Source of the DNA: Burkholderiaceae bacterium
GTDB taxonomy: Bacteria > Pseudomonadota > Gammaproteobacteria > Burkholderiales > Burkholderiaceae_A
Assembly (NCBI GenBank): GCA_023261135.1
Contig: JALRJP010000008.1
Span: 1 to 36,026 of the forward strand
DNA length: 36,026 nt
Reading direction: 5' to 3'
The notes beneath the pieces are model-generated. The model made no database searches and was not told where the DNA came from. It saw only the letters and a list, made by a program, of their open reading frames with translations. Position 1 is the stretch's first letter, and each line of letters starts with the position of its first letter. This document shows positions 8,255 to 15,691 of this stretch, piece by piece. The position numbers and the translations under genes were made by a program.

Positions 8255-9021
8255 AGTTCATACCCAAATGAGCGAATCACTGCCTTGGCTTTATCGCTGC
8301 GCAGATACCGCATCAAGGCTTGTGCGGCGGCGTTATTCTTGCCGGAATGAAGCAAGATCACATCTTGCTTAATGGGCTTGTGCATGTTTGAGGGCACGAT
8401 CCAGCCCGATCCCTCTTTGATTCTCACGCCTTCAAACACTTGGGAAAGCGCTACAAATCCAAGTGGAGCGTTACCCGAGGATACAAATTGAAGGGTCTGG
8501 CTAATATTTGCGCCTTCCACAATCTTCGGGGTGACTGCAGCGGTGAGCCCTAGCCTCTGAACGACCTCCATGGCTGCTGCTCCGTAAGGGGCGAGCTTCG
8601 GATCTGCAATTGCAATTTTCTCGAACTCCCCAGATTTCAGGATTTCTCCACGGCCATCGACTAGGTCTGCCTTGGTACTCCACAGCACGAGCTTTCCTGT
8701 GGCGTAGGTAAACCGAGTGCTGGCCACCCCAAGGCGCTCCATCTCGATTCTCTCGGGGGTTTTGTCATCGGCGGACAGCAATATGCTGAACGGCGCACCA
8801 TTCTTAATCTGCGCATAGAGCTGGCCTGTTGCTCCGAATACCAGAACGGCCTTATGCCCAGTTTCTCTCTCGAAGCTCTGCGCAATCACCTTCATGGGGG
8901 CAGTGAAGTTTGCTGCAACCGCTACGATCACTTCTGCCGCATGCGCGACCCGTGGGAGCAGGCAGGCAGTCAACAGACTCGTGAGAAATGCGCCGATTCT
9001 TCGAAATGGGAACTTTCGCAC
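8251..9021 (-). CDS. modA: molybdate-binding periplasmic protein
   Basis: This 256-residue solute-binding protein opens with a Sec signal peptide (MRKFPFRRIGAFLTSLLTACLLPRVAHA, cleaved about residue 28). The mature protein starts with the typical ModA opening, VAVAANFTAPMKVIAQSFERETGHK. Further ModA landmarks are GATGQLYAQIKNGAPF, the segment IADPKLAPYGAAAMEV, and GFVALSQV near the C-terminus. The start is a GTG with a weak ribosome binding site; no better in-frame start precedes the hydrophobic core. It is the first gene of modABC and is divergent from modE across 53 bp. The likely substrate is molybdate, possibly also tungstate. Confidence 0.95.
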   Translation of the reverse strand: MRKFPFRRIGAFLTSLLTACLLPRVAHAAEVIVAVAANFTAPMKVIAQSFERETGHKAVLVFGATGQLYAQIKNGAPFSILLSADDKTPERIEMERLGVASTRFTYATGKLVLWSTKADLVDGRGEILKSGEFEKIAIADPKLAPYGAAAMEVVQRLGLTAAVTPKIVEGANISQTLQFVSSGNAPLGFVALSQVFEGVRIKEGSGWIVPSNMHKPIKQDVILLHSGKNNAAAQALMRYLRSDKAKAVIRSFGYEL

Positions 9022-9074
9022 GGGAAGCTCGTTATTAGTAAAATGAACAGAAATATTAAAATGATGTTCTATTT
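9022..9074. promoter_or_regulatory. modA-modE divergent promoter/operator region
   Basis: This 53-bp AT-rich gap separates the divergent modA and modE starts. CGTTAT (9030-9035) and ATAACG (9079-9084, just inside modE) are exact complements and resemble the outer halves of ModE boxes, but they are farther apart than in the E. coli site. An imperfect inner repeat (GAACA...TGTTC) lies between them. Control by molybdate-bound ModE is expected from the layout; the exact box is uncertain. Confidence 0.45.
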
Positions 9075-9881
9075 ATGAATAACGATACCATACGCAAACG
9101 ATCAATAGCCGTGAACCGGACAAGTATTGATTTTGGCGATGCGCTGGGAAGTACTAGGACCGACAAGAGGGTTGAAATCCTGCGCTCGATATACCAATTT
9201 GGATCGATCTCGGAGGCCGCTCGGGCCAATGGAGTTAGCTACAAGGCTGCCTGGCAAGCCGTCGAGACTCTGGGTAATCTTGCTGGCGTGCCCCTCCTAG
9301 AGAAGTTGGTGGGTGGCTCGGGTGGTGGTGGGGCGCGTCTAACCGCAGAGGGACTGCAAGTTTTAGAGGCGGCCGATATGTTGAGTGCTGCCCGCGAGGA
9401 GGCGCTACGAAAGATCCGCGGTGGTGGGAAGTCCCCCAGCGCTAAGCTTCGCAATATCGCTGGAATTGCTTTACGCACAAGCATGCGTAATCAACTTCCT
9501 TGCATCGTAGGAGAGATTCGAAAAGTACAAGGTGCCGCCCATGTTCAGCTCGATATTGATCGTAGCCAGCGATTGCTGTCACGCATCACCTTGGAGAGTC
9601 TTCAACTGTTGGAGCTTAAGAAGGGCATGCCAGTATTGGCGCTATGCAAGGCAACCGCCGTAACGATTGCTCCAACCATTGTCGGAATCGGTGGAGTCAA
9701 TCTCTTAAAAGGTAAGGTGACCCGGCGAGTCGGAAACAAGGCCGATCGTCAGGTGTCTCTTGAGCTTCCCTCGGGGCTCCAAATTGCCGGGTTTGTGCAG
9801 GCCGATAGCGATCTAAAGCCCAAGCAAGCTGCAATGGCCGCTATCGACGCATCCGCAGTGGTTATTGGCCATGTTTCCTGA
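9075..9881 (+). CDS. modE: molybdate-responsive transcriptional regulator ModE
   Basis: This 268-residue regulator has the complete ModE architecture. An N-terminal winged helix-turn-helix covers about residues 25-95 (RVEILRSIYQFGSISEAARANGVSYKAAWQAVETLGNL, then the glycine-rich wing VGGSGGGGARLTAEG). Two tandem Mop domains follow, at about 133-200 (SMRNQLPCIVGEIRKVQGAAHVQLDI) and 205-268 (APTIVGIGGVNLLKGKV). These bind molybdate and switch the dimer to its DNA-binding form, which normally represses modABC. It is divergent from modABC. No clear ribosome binding site precedes the ATG at 9075, so a leaderless or weakly initiated message is possible. Confidence 0.95.
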   Translation: MNNDTIRKRSIAVNRTSIDFGDALGSTRTDKRVEILRSIYQFGSISEAARANGVSYKAAWQAVETLGNLAGVPLLEKLVGGSGGGGARLTAEGLQVLEAADMLSAAREEALRKIRGGGKSPSAKLRNIAGIALRTSMRNQLPCIVGEIRKVQGAAHVQLDIDRSQRLLSRITLESLQLLELKKGMPVLALCKATAVTIAPTIVGIGGVNLLKGKVTRRVGNKADRQVSLELPSGLQIAGFVQADSDLKPKQAAMAAIDASAVVIGHVS

Positions 9882-10050
9882 GCAGGCAGAGTTCTCAAGG
9901 GCGGCAGCACGGCCACGGTACTGTTGCTGTATCGCCCCAGAGCAACTTGCATTGTGGGCTTTCCTTCCTGTTTCAAAAATCAACTCCAAGGGTTTAAGCC
10001 GCAGCGCCTGTGCCGTCAAGCAGCGCTTTATTGGCTCGATCAAATGGCTT

Positions 10051-10452
10051 TTAAGTTGAGACCTGGCAAATTCTAAAAATCCGACGGGTTCGTGTTAGGC
10101 GAGGAAAGCTGTGCTCAATCGCTTGGGCTGCAATCCAGAGATCGTTAAACCTGGGTCTTGGTGAGCGCCCCGCTTGCTTGGTTGCTGCCGCTAGAAGGCC
10201 AAATGATGATGCTGTTTCTCGGCTCACCTCCAACACGGGAACGCGCTCAATCTGGCGATAAGTTACCTAAGTTACCATTCGCCGAGCCCGCTCGGAGGCC
10301 TCTGAACAACTCTGTACGCCAAATGCAAGCTCGCCCAGCGAAATTGCCGAAATAAAAACGGAATTATTACCCGCTGTTTTCATCACCGTTTCATCAGCGC
10401 TTTGTCCGCTAGCAAGCCCCACCCAGACACCAGTATCAAAAATTATGCCCAC
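10051..10452 (-). pseudogene. VapC-type PIN-domain toxin, broken by a 9-bp tandem duplication
   Basis: The frame reads as a PIN-domain ribonuclease of the VapC family. The N-terminal half has the acidic residue of IFDTGVWVG and the Glu of ISLGELAFGV. The C-terminal half begins VLEVSRETASSFG and contains the catalytic-type Asp of RFNDLWIAAQA. The halves are in the same frame but separated by TAG at 10267-10269. That stop lies in a tandem duplication of 9 bp; removing one copy restores an open frame of about 130 residues. The start is GTG at 10452, overlapping the antitoxin gene by 10 bp as in functional pairs. All acidic active-site positions survive, so inactivation looks recent. Confidence 0.85.
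10259..10276. repeat. 9-bp perfect tandem duplication inside vapC
   Basis: TAAGTTACC occurs twice in direct succession (10259-10267 and 10268-10276). On the coding strand this reads GGTAACTTA twice and places TAG in frame. The length is a multiple of three, so only the stop, not the frame, is changed. Replication slippage is the simplest origin. Confidence 0.9.
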
Positions 10453-10697
10453 GGATCGCGACGCTTCTCTTCAAAATTACCCAGGCTCTCTTTTAGCCAA
10501 CGCCGACCTTGAGCTGCGGTGAGCCCAGGACGCACCAAGGTCAGTGCCTGCGCCACGGTCATGGTGAGCTGAGGTGGGATGATCTGCGCAATCGCAATAT
10601 GGTTTCGTTCAATAAGAACCGTCTGCCGATCGCGTGAAACGACGTCAAGTATTTTACGAGTCTTACGCGCAAGATCGGTGGCTGTTATTGTTTCCAT
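10443..10697 (-). CDS. Phd/YefM-type antitoxin of a toxin-antitoxin pair
   Basis: This 84-residue protein starts METITATDLARKTRKILD and continues VSRDRQTVLIERNHIAIAQIIPP. That is the Phd/YefM antitoxin fold: an N-terminal DNA-binding, dimerising part with the conserved pattern of a strand, a repeated-basic helix and an IxR/IxQ strand. The C-terminal tail (LKESLGNFEEKRRDPWA) would be the toxin-wrapping region. The ATG at 10697 gives the standard family start; upstream TTG codons are ignored. It overlaps the toxin gene by 10 bp, the usual translational coupling. The upstream DNA has several GTAT repeats (about 10700-10725) that could be autoregulatory. The antitoxin is intact although its toxin gene is broken. 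Confidence 0.85.
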   Translation of the reverse strand: METITATDLARKTRKILDVVSRDRQTVLIERNHIAIAQIIPPQLTMTVAQALTLVRPGLTAAQGRRWLKESLGNFEEKRRDPWA

Positions 10698-10776
10698 AAT
10701 TAGTATCTTACGTATGAGTATGTATTTGTCCACTAAGCGGGGCGATAATCTGGTTACCGCGTCAAGGGGAGTTTGT

Positions 10777-11088
10777 GTGTCTCGATTCCTAGGTTTTAGC
10801 TTTGCTCTGCTTTTATCTCTTTGTGGTTTGAGCGCACCTAGTGCCCAACCGCTTTTTATACCGACGGCCGTTAAGGTTACCGGTGACGTGTATGCGTTTG
10901 TTGGCCCGTTAGGTTAGCGCAGCGATGCCAACGCTGGACTCAACGCAAACTACGGCTTTATTGCCACTGCAACAGGGGCAATTCTGATTGATAGTGGTGG
11001 GAGCTTGCACAGCGCGGCCACGCTGGAAAAAGCCGTGAAGGAGGTCACCCCCAAACCAATTCGTTGGGTGCTGAACACGGGGTCTTAA
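10777..11088 (+). pseudogene. metallo-beta-lactamase-fold hydrolase, N-terminal remnant (SoxH-like)
   Basis: The frame begins with GTG at 10777, five bases after a strong AAGGGGAG. A signal peptide follows (SRFLGFSFALLLSLCGLSAPSAQ), then the start of an MBL-fold domain: VTGDVYAFVGPLG, GLNANYGFIATATGAILIDSGGS and TPKPIRWVLNTGS. This resembles exported MBL hydrolases such as SoxH and the 'quinoprotein relay system' metallohydrolases. It has an in-frame TAG at 10915-10917, where the family usually has a polar residue such as Gln (CAG to TAG fits), and TAA at 11086-11088. The zinc-binding HxHxDH region and the rest are missing. It is a truncated, dead gene. Confidence 0.8.
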
Positions 11089-11173
11089 GGCTAATATGAA
11101 TAGAGTATTTGTTGATTACGAGGCTAATCCTTGAGGGCCAGTTTGAATCGTCGACCTCACTTGAAGAGCTAAT

Positions 11174-11935
11174 ATGGATTACGACCTACTCATTGACCTT
11201 TACAAAGGTACTACGCGCCAGGGCCCCGGTGGTCAGCCGCAAACCATGCAGGCCCTGCAGCTTACTGACCTATTGAATAGCCTTCATCCTTTAAAAGTTG
11301 CTGACATTGGCTGTGGCACCGGAGCCTCTACACTGGTACTGGCGGCGCAGCTAAACGCTAGCATCGTCGCAGTGGATTTATTCCAGAACTTTCTTGACGT
11401 TTTAGAGCAAGACGCCCAACGCCTTGGTCTTTCAGGCAAGATTCAAATCTTGGCGGAGTCCATGGATGCACTCTCCTTTGAAGCGGCTAGCCTCGATTTA
11501 ATTTGGGCAGAAGGCGCCATTTACAACATGGGTTTTGAAAAAGGCGTGACCTATTTGAAGCAATTTCTAAAGCCCAAAGGCGTTCTGGCTGTATCTGAGA
11601 TTACCTGGCTCACAAAAAAACGTCCATACGACCTTGAAGCGCACTGGAATGCTGAATACCCAGAAATTGCAATGGCTTCAGAGAAAATTAACGTTCTGGA
11701 AGAGGCGGGCTACCTTCTTAAAGGTTACTTTCCGTTGCCTGAGGCGTGCTGGATTGAAAACTACTACACGCCGCTCGAGCAAGCCTTTCAGGATTTTCTT
11801 AAGAGGCACGACACTCAAGAAGCCAGGGACATCGTGGATGACGAAAGGGCTGAAATTGCGTTGTATAAGAAACACCATGCCCACTATAGTTATGGTTTTT
11901 ATATTGCTCAGGTGGCTAACGAATCCAGCCTGTAG
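11174..11935 (+). CDS. class I SAM-dependent methyltransferase
   Basis: This 253-residue soluble methyltransferase has motif I KVADIGCGTGAS at residues 41-52, which binds S-adenosylmethionine. The acidic end of strand 2 is VAVDLFQNFL, and LDLIWAEGAIYNMGFEKGVTYLKQFLKPKG fits motifs II-III. GAAGAG lies six bases before the ATG. The C-terminal region (WIENYYTPLEQAFQDFLKRH) occurs in a small-molecule methyltransferase subfamily of unknown substrate. It stands alone between the hydrolase remnant and the convergent heat-shock gene and ends at a strong shared hairpin. The substrate cannot be deduced. Confidence 0.85.
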   Translation: MDYDLLIDLYKGTTRQGPGGQPQTMQALQLTDLLNSLHPLKVADIGCGTGASTLVLAAQLNASIVAVDLFQNFLDVLEQDAQRLGLSGKIQILAESMDALSFEAASLDLIWAEGAIYNMGFEKGVTYLKQFLKPKGVLAVSEITWLTKKRPYDLEAHWNAEYPEIAMASEKINVLEEAGYLLKGYFPLPEACWIENYYTPLEQAFQDFLKRHDTQEARDIVDDERAEIALYKKHHAHYSYGFYIAQVANESSL

Positions 11936-11954
11936 TAACACATTCAATTTAAAC

Positions 11955-11977
11955 GGCGGTGGGACTATCCCACCGCC
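11955..11977. terminator. bidirectional stem-loop between convergent genes
   Basis: A perfect 9-bp G/C-rich stem (GGCGGTGGG and CCCACCGCC) with a 5-nt loop lies between the methyltransferase stop and the small heat-shock gene stop. On the minus strand it is followed by GTTTAAATTG, a moderately T-rich tail. It probably ends both transcripts, better for the heat-shock gene. Confidence 0.75.
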
Positions 11978-11985
11978 ATAACGAA

Positions 11986-12456
11986 TTAAGCAGCCTGCTG
12001 CCTCTGGTTTTCAATCACCAAAGACGGCTCCGTACCCCCAATAAGAATTTTTCTTGGCTTTTTCTCTTCGGGAATAACGTTTTCAAGGCGAACAACAAGC
12101 AGCCCATCCACAAGATCTGCCCCACGCACAACAACGGTCTCCGCAAGCGTGAATTCGTGACGGAAGTCGCGTGTTGCTATACCCCGATGCAAGAACTCAC
12201 CCTCGCGCTGCGCAGCAACTTTGCCGGAGATTGTTAGCTTATTGGCCTCCGCAGTAATATCAATCTCATCGCGCTTAAAACCTGCGACTGCTAGCTCAAT
12301 AAGGTATTGATTCTCCGTCTGTTTGACAATGTTGTAAGGGGGGTAATTGGGTGCCGGATTGCTGGAGACCGATTTTTCGATTTGGGAAAAGGCATCGAGC
12401 AGTCGGTCAAAGCCAACCGAAGAAAGTAAAACATCACGACCGAATGGATAGTTCAT
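11986..12456 (-). CDS. small heat-shock protein, Hsp20/IbpA family
   Basis: This 156-residue ATP-independent chaperone holds unfolding proteins in soluble complexes. The alpha-crystallin domain runs from about residue 38 (YNIVKQTENQYLIELAVAGF) through ISGKVAAQREGEFLHRGIATRDFRHEFTL to GLLVVRLENVIPEEKKPR. A C-terminal I-x-I-type motif (KILI) used for oligomer assembly follows. The N-terminus (MNYPFGRDVLLSSVGFDRLLDAF) is typical of IbpA-class proteins. The ATG at 12456 is chosen because AAAGGAGT sits eight bases upstream; the frame is open for 32 more codons, but that stretch is the leader. The leader and the sequence before it look like a heat-controlled promoter and RNA thermometer. Confidence 0.95.
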   Translation of the reverse strand: MNYPFGRDVLLSSVGFDRLLDAFSQIEKSVSSNPAPNYPPYNIVKQTENQYLIELAVAGFKRDEIDITAEANKLTISGKVAAQREGEFLHRGIATRDFRHEFTLAETVVVRGADLVDGLLVVRLENVIPEEKKPRKILIGGTEPSLVIENQRQQAA

Positions 12457-12463
12457 TGAAAAG

Positions 12464-12517
12464 ACTCCTTTAAAAGTAAGCGAGTTTTGAAATAACCGGA
12501 CCCGTAAGGCACCCGGT
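12464..12517 (-). promoter_or_regulatory. candidate RNA thermometer in the hsp20 leader
   Basis: In mRNA sense, ACUUUUAAAGGAGU (12477 down to 12464) can fold into a 5-bp stem with a UAAA loop. Its 3' strand is the ribosome binding site GGAGU, paired to ACUUU through two G-U wobbles, as in fourU-type thermometers. A second hairpin, with ACCGG/CCGGU arms (12517 to 12495), stands at the predicted 5' end of the message. Two leader hairpins, the last masking the ribosome binding site, is the usual layout for small heat-shock genes. The folding is by eye. Confidence 0.5.
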
Positions 12518-12524
12518 AACGAAG

Positions 12525-12553
12525 AAGATGAAGGCGCTTTTCCTAATTTCAAG
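12525..12553 (-). promoter_or_regulatory. candidate sigma-32 promoter of hsp20
   Basis: On the minus strand CTTGAAA (12553-12547) is followed after 12 bp by CCTTCATCTT (12534-12525). These approximate the heat-shock consensus CTTGAAA and CCCCATNT, with spacing one base short. The predicted start near 12518 falls at the first leader hairpin. Confidence 0.55.
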
Positions 12554-12649
12554 AGCCCCGAGGCGTAAAATAAAGACGTATTTCAGACAACCTAGGCATA
12601 AGTCACGAAACACGTTAATGCGTCTACAGTTCTACCGCGTGAGTATTCC

Positions 12650-14119
12650 TTGAGGCGTTCCCCACCTCGTCTTGTTATTGTTGGCGGCGGTTTTACCGGA
12701 GCAACCGTTGCTGTGCAGGCTGCGCGTCGCTCACCTATTGCCCTTGACATTGTGGTTATTGAGCCCAGCGCTGAGCTTGGGCGGGGGCTACCTTATCAAG
12801 GTCACGATCCCGATCATCGGGTCAATGGCCCAATTGCTTCCCACTCCATCGATCCGCTTGACACAGGGCATGTTCAACGCTGGCTCGACAAATCCGACGA
12901 GCTTCAAAAAGATCCCGCGGCTCAATGCTCGTTTGGCACTTTTTTAAGGCGAAGTGACTACGGACGCTATCTTCACGAGTCTGTTCTTGAGTTTTCTAAA
13001 AAGAATGAAAGTGGTTCAACCATTCGCCATCATCGTGATCGCGTAAGACAGATCAAACTCGAGTCTGAGCATGTCGTTTTGGAGCTCGAACAAGGGCATC
13101 ATTTATTGGGGGACTCGGTGGTGTTGGCCTTTGGCAATCCAGCCTCTCGTCTACCTCCAATGCTTAAGCACGTAAGCAAGAGCCCAATCGTTGTTCATGC
13201 ACCTTTGGTGGGTAGCGCTCTGCACCAGCTTTGCGAACGTCTTGCGCCCGGTTCTGAAGTTGCGGTCATGGGCACAAGTCTTACGGCAGCCGATGTCATT
13301 TCAACGCTTTTGCGTCAGACTTCGGGCGTCGGCATCACGGCTTTTTCTAGGCGAGGTCTTATTCCTCATCGCCAGCGCCCGCCCGATCCGCTGGCCCCAA
13401 GCAGTCTTCCGAAGACTTGGCTTGTCGACCGTATAAATGGCGAGGTTCCAAGTTATCTCTTTCCAGACGAGGGGTCTCCCTTTACGGTGAGGCACTTATG
13501 CAGAGCAATGCGCAAGCGTATAAAGATGCTCACGAATCAAGGTCTTCCGTGGCAGCAAGGGTTTGACGAAGCCCGCGATGTGGTCTGGCAGTTCTGGCCC
13601 TTGCTTACTGCCCAAGAGAAGCAACGCTTTCTTCGGCGACTTCGGGTTTGGTACGACGTTGCGCGCTTTCGCCTGCCACCGCAGACCGCGGAAAGTATCG
13701 ATAAGGCAGTAGCTGCCGGGCGTTTAGCTTTTTGCGCTCAGGCCCTGCAAGGGGTGCAGGTGTTGGAAGGTCAGCGACTCAAGCTGACCTTCCAAAAAAA
13801 AGGGAAGCAGGTCGAGCAAGAGTTTGACGCGCTTATTAACTGTACCGGTTTCGATCTTGGCGGACCCGTTGACCAGAAAACTCTAGCAGGTAAGCTGGTT
13901 CAGGCGGGAATTCTTGTTAAGGACGAAAGCGGCATAGGCTTTTCTGTTGATAAGACCTGCAGAGTGATCCATTCAAATGGGCAGGCTTCTTCACGTATTC
14001 GTCTGGTTGGGCCTGCAACCGCCGGTGTTTTTGGCGATTCATTAGGTGCGATGTTTATTGCCGTTCAGGCGCATCGTATGCTGCCAAGCCTTTTTAACGA
14101 CTTGGGTCAAGCTCGGTAA
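12650..14119 (+). CDS. FAD/NAD(P)-binding protein, COG4529 type
   Basis: This 489-residue flavoprotein has an N-terminal Rossmann dinucleotide motif, LVIVGGGFTGATVAVQAA (residues about 8-25), ending in the acidic VVIEP. The NAD_binding_9 signature follows (LGRGLPYQGHDPDHRVNGP). A second nucleotide site is near SEVAVMGTSLTAADVISTL, and the C-terminal FAD motif is IRLVGPATAGVFGDSLGA. Members of this group have no settled substrate. The best start is a TTG at 12650, since no ATG precedes the Rossmann motif in frame. Its 3' end overlaps the convergent pgi gene by 13 bp. The context does not reveal its function. Confidence 0.85.
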   Translation: MRRSPPRLVIVGGGFTGATVAVQAARRSPIALDIVVIEPSAELGRGLPYQGHDPDHRVNGPIASHSIDPLDTGHVQRWLDKSDELQKDPAAQCSFGTFLRRSDYGRYLHESVLEFSKKNESGSTIRHHRDRVRQIKLESEHVVLELEQGHHLLGDSVVLAFGNPASRLPPMLKHVSKSPIVVHAPLVGSALHQLCERLAPGSEVAVMGTSLTAADVISTLLRQTSGVGITAFSRRGLIPHRQRPPDPLAPSSLPKTWLVDRINGEVPSYLFPDEGSPFTVRHLCRAMRKRIKMLTNQGLPWQQGFDEARDVVWQFWPLLTAQEKQRFLRRLRVWYDVARFRLPPQTAESIDKAVAAGRLAFCAQALQGVQVLEGQRLKLTFQKKGKQVEQEFDALINCTGFDLGGPVDQKTLAGKLVQAGILVKDESGIGFSVDKTCRVIHSNGQASSRIRLVGPATAGVFGDSLGAMFIAVQAHRMLPSLFNDLGQAR

Positions 14120-15651
14120 TTTTTCACCACCATGGTCTTGCCAAGTTCAACTCCCCACTGGTCAAACGCGGGAATGTTCCAAATCGCTGCCTGGGTAAAG
14201 ACTTTATGTTCGTAGACCGCTAGAAGTTGCCCGAGGCTAAAGCCAGTAAGGTCTTTTGTAAGAAGTAAATGGTTGGAGGGCCTGTTACCTGGGTACGTCC
14301 GGTGGGGCGCAAGCTGCTGAATGCGCTCAGGCGAAAAGTTCTCCTCTTGCATGGCCTGAACCGTCTCTTCTGTGTTACGCCCTTCTGAAAGCGAGCGCCT
14401 TTGAGCCTGCAGGTTCTCTTCCACAATGCTTAGATTGCGAACTGCATGACTAATGTCGGGGCCTTTTGATCTCACTGCAATGAAGTCCACAGGTACAACA
14501 TCGGTGCCTTGATGCAACATTTGAAAGTAGGCATGTTGACCATCTAATCCTAGTCCGCCCCAAATCACGGGGGATGTTTCTACTTTTGAAGGCTCACCAT
14601 TCACCTGTGTGCGCTTACCGTTCGATTCCATTTCAAGCTGTTGAAGAAATGCCGGCAAAAGTCGAAGCCGCCAGTCGTAACAGACAACTGCGTGGCTCGT
14701 GTAGCCCAAAAAATTTCGGTTCCAAATGCCAAACAGGGCAAGCCAATAGGCCATATTTCCTTCGCTGGGAGCTGTTTGAAAGTGCTTATCTATTAAGGCG
14801 GCGCCTTCAAGCATTTCTTCGAAGCTCTGCCGCCCGCAATGCAGGGCTATAGGCAGGCCAATGGCGGACCAGACCGAGGTGCGGCCACCCACCCAGTCCC
14901 AAAATAAGAAGGTCTTATTCTCGTCAAAACCGTGTGCTTTGGCTTGAGCAGGCTGAGCCGTCACAGCAACGAACTGTTGCATAAGCTTGTCCCGAGGAAC
15001 GCCTTGACCAAGGAGCCAGGCTTTCGCCGTCTCTAAAAGGGCCATAGTCTCTTGAGTTGAGAAGCTCTTCGACTGCACGATGAAAAGCGTTCTTAACGGA
15101 TCCACGCGTTGAAGGACGTCTTGAATCGCCCAAGGATCGGGGCTTGATAAGAATTCGACGGGAAAGCGCTTGTCTGCGCCTGGGCTCAGAGCAGCGCAGG
15201 CCATTCGCGGACCGAGGTCGGACCCACCTATCCCTAAATTAACGGCATGGCTAAAACCTTGACCCAGATGATTCAGCATCTCGCCCCGTCTTACAGATTC
15301 CGCAAAGCCAAGAAAGCGTTCTCGTTGTTCTTGAATAGCCTTGGCAATTGCGTCGCCCCAGGGCTGGTTATCCTTCGCATTCGCACGAAGAGCCATGTGT
15401 AAAACGGGGCGTTGTTCGGTGTGGTTGATGGCCTGGCCAAGAATCATTTGCTGCAAAAGGCTGGTTACACCTGCCTCGTCAATAAGCCTTGCAAGTCGCC
15501 CGCGTATGAGCTCGTTTGTCCTTTGCAGGGAACAGTCAAGCACAAGCTCTTCAGCCTGAACTTGGAACGGCAAGGGCTGCCTAAGCCCCGGCGCTGATCC
15601 GGACTGCTCTTTGAGACTTTGCCAAGACGGTAGGCTGGTAGGGCAGGGCAT
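14107..15651 (-). CDS. pgi: glucose-6-phosphate isomerase
   Basis: This 514-residue enzyme interconverts glucose-6-phosphate and fructose-6-phosphate in the cytoplasm. The phosphate-binding segments NLGIGGSDLGP (138-148) and QSKSFSTQETM (193-203) are present. The catalytic residues align: Glu342 in MESNGK, His373 in DGQHAYFQ, and the Lys of FDQWGVELGK at about 505. The PGI signature GGR[FY]S reads GGRTS here, with Thr in place of the aromatic residue; the active-site Arg is kept. The upstream gene ends 40 bp before it on the same strand, so read-through from the GntR/FAD-enzyme unit is possible. It overlaps the convergent flavoprotein gene at its 3' end. Confidence 0.96.
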   Translation of the reverse strand: MPCPTSLPSWQSLKEQSGSAPGLRQPLPFQVQAEELVLDCSLQRTNELIRGRLARLIDEAGVTSLLQQMILGQAINHTEQRPVLHMALRANAKDNQPWGDAIAKAIQEQRERFLGFAESVRRGEMLNHLGQGFSHAVNLGIGGSDLGPRMACAALSPGADKRFPVEFLSSPDPWAIQDVLQRVDPLRTLFIVQSKSFSTQETMALLETAKAWLLGQGVPRDKLMQQFVAVTAQPAQAKAHGFDENKTFLFWDWVGGRTSVWSAIGLPIALHCGRQSFEEMLEGAALIDKHFQTAPSEGNMAYWLALFGIWNRNFLGYTSHAVVCYDWRLRLLPAFLQQLEMESNGKRTQVNGEPSKVETSPVIWGGLGLDGQHAYFQMLHQGTDVVPVDFIAVRSKGPDISHAVRNLSIVEENLQAQRRSLSEGRNTEETVQAMQEENFSPERIQQLAPHRTYPGNRPSNHLLLTKDLTGFSLGQLLAVYEHKVFTQAAIWNIPAFDQWGVELGKTMVVKNYRA

Positions 15652-15691
15652 AGGCGCTTTCGTTGGTCTGTCAGCCTCCCATTCTAAAACG

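Noticed and set aside
9813-10059. Short frames on both strands just after modE
   Set aside because: Neither gives a recognisable protein; the plus-strand one overlaps the end of modE and the minus-strand one is read against it.
285-10917. Possible TAG recoding, since three broken genes are all interrupted by TAG
   Set aside because: TAG is used as the normal end of several intact genes here (aminotransferase, dctP, CoA transferase, nadB, methyltransferase, crotonase), so it functions as a stop.
1083-10926. The 13-mer GTTAGCGCAGCGA occurs near 1083 and again near 10913
   Set aside because: Only two copies, unrelated flanks, and the second is inside former coding sequence; probably chance.
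14107-15651. Pgi reads WGGLG where human and E. coli enzymes read WGEPG, suggesting loss of a catalytic Glu
   Set aside because: Counting from the known human residues, the catalytic Glu is in MESNGK and the His in GQH; both are present, as is the C-terminal Lys.
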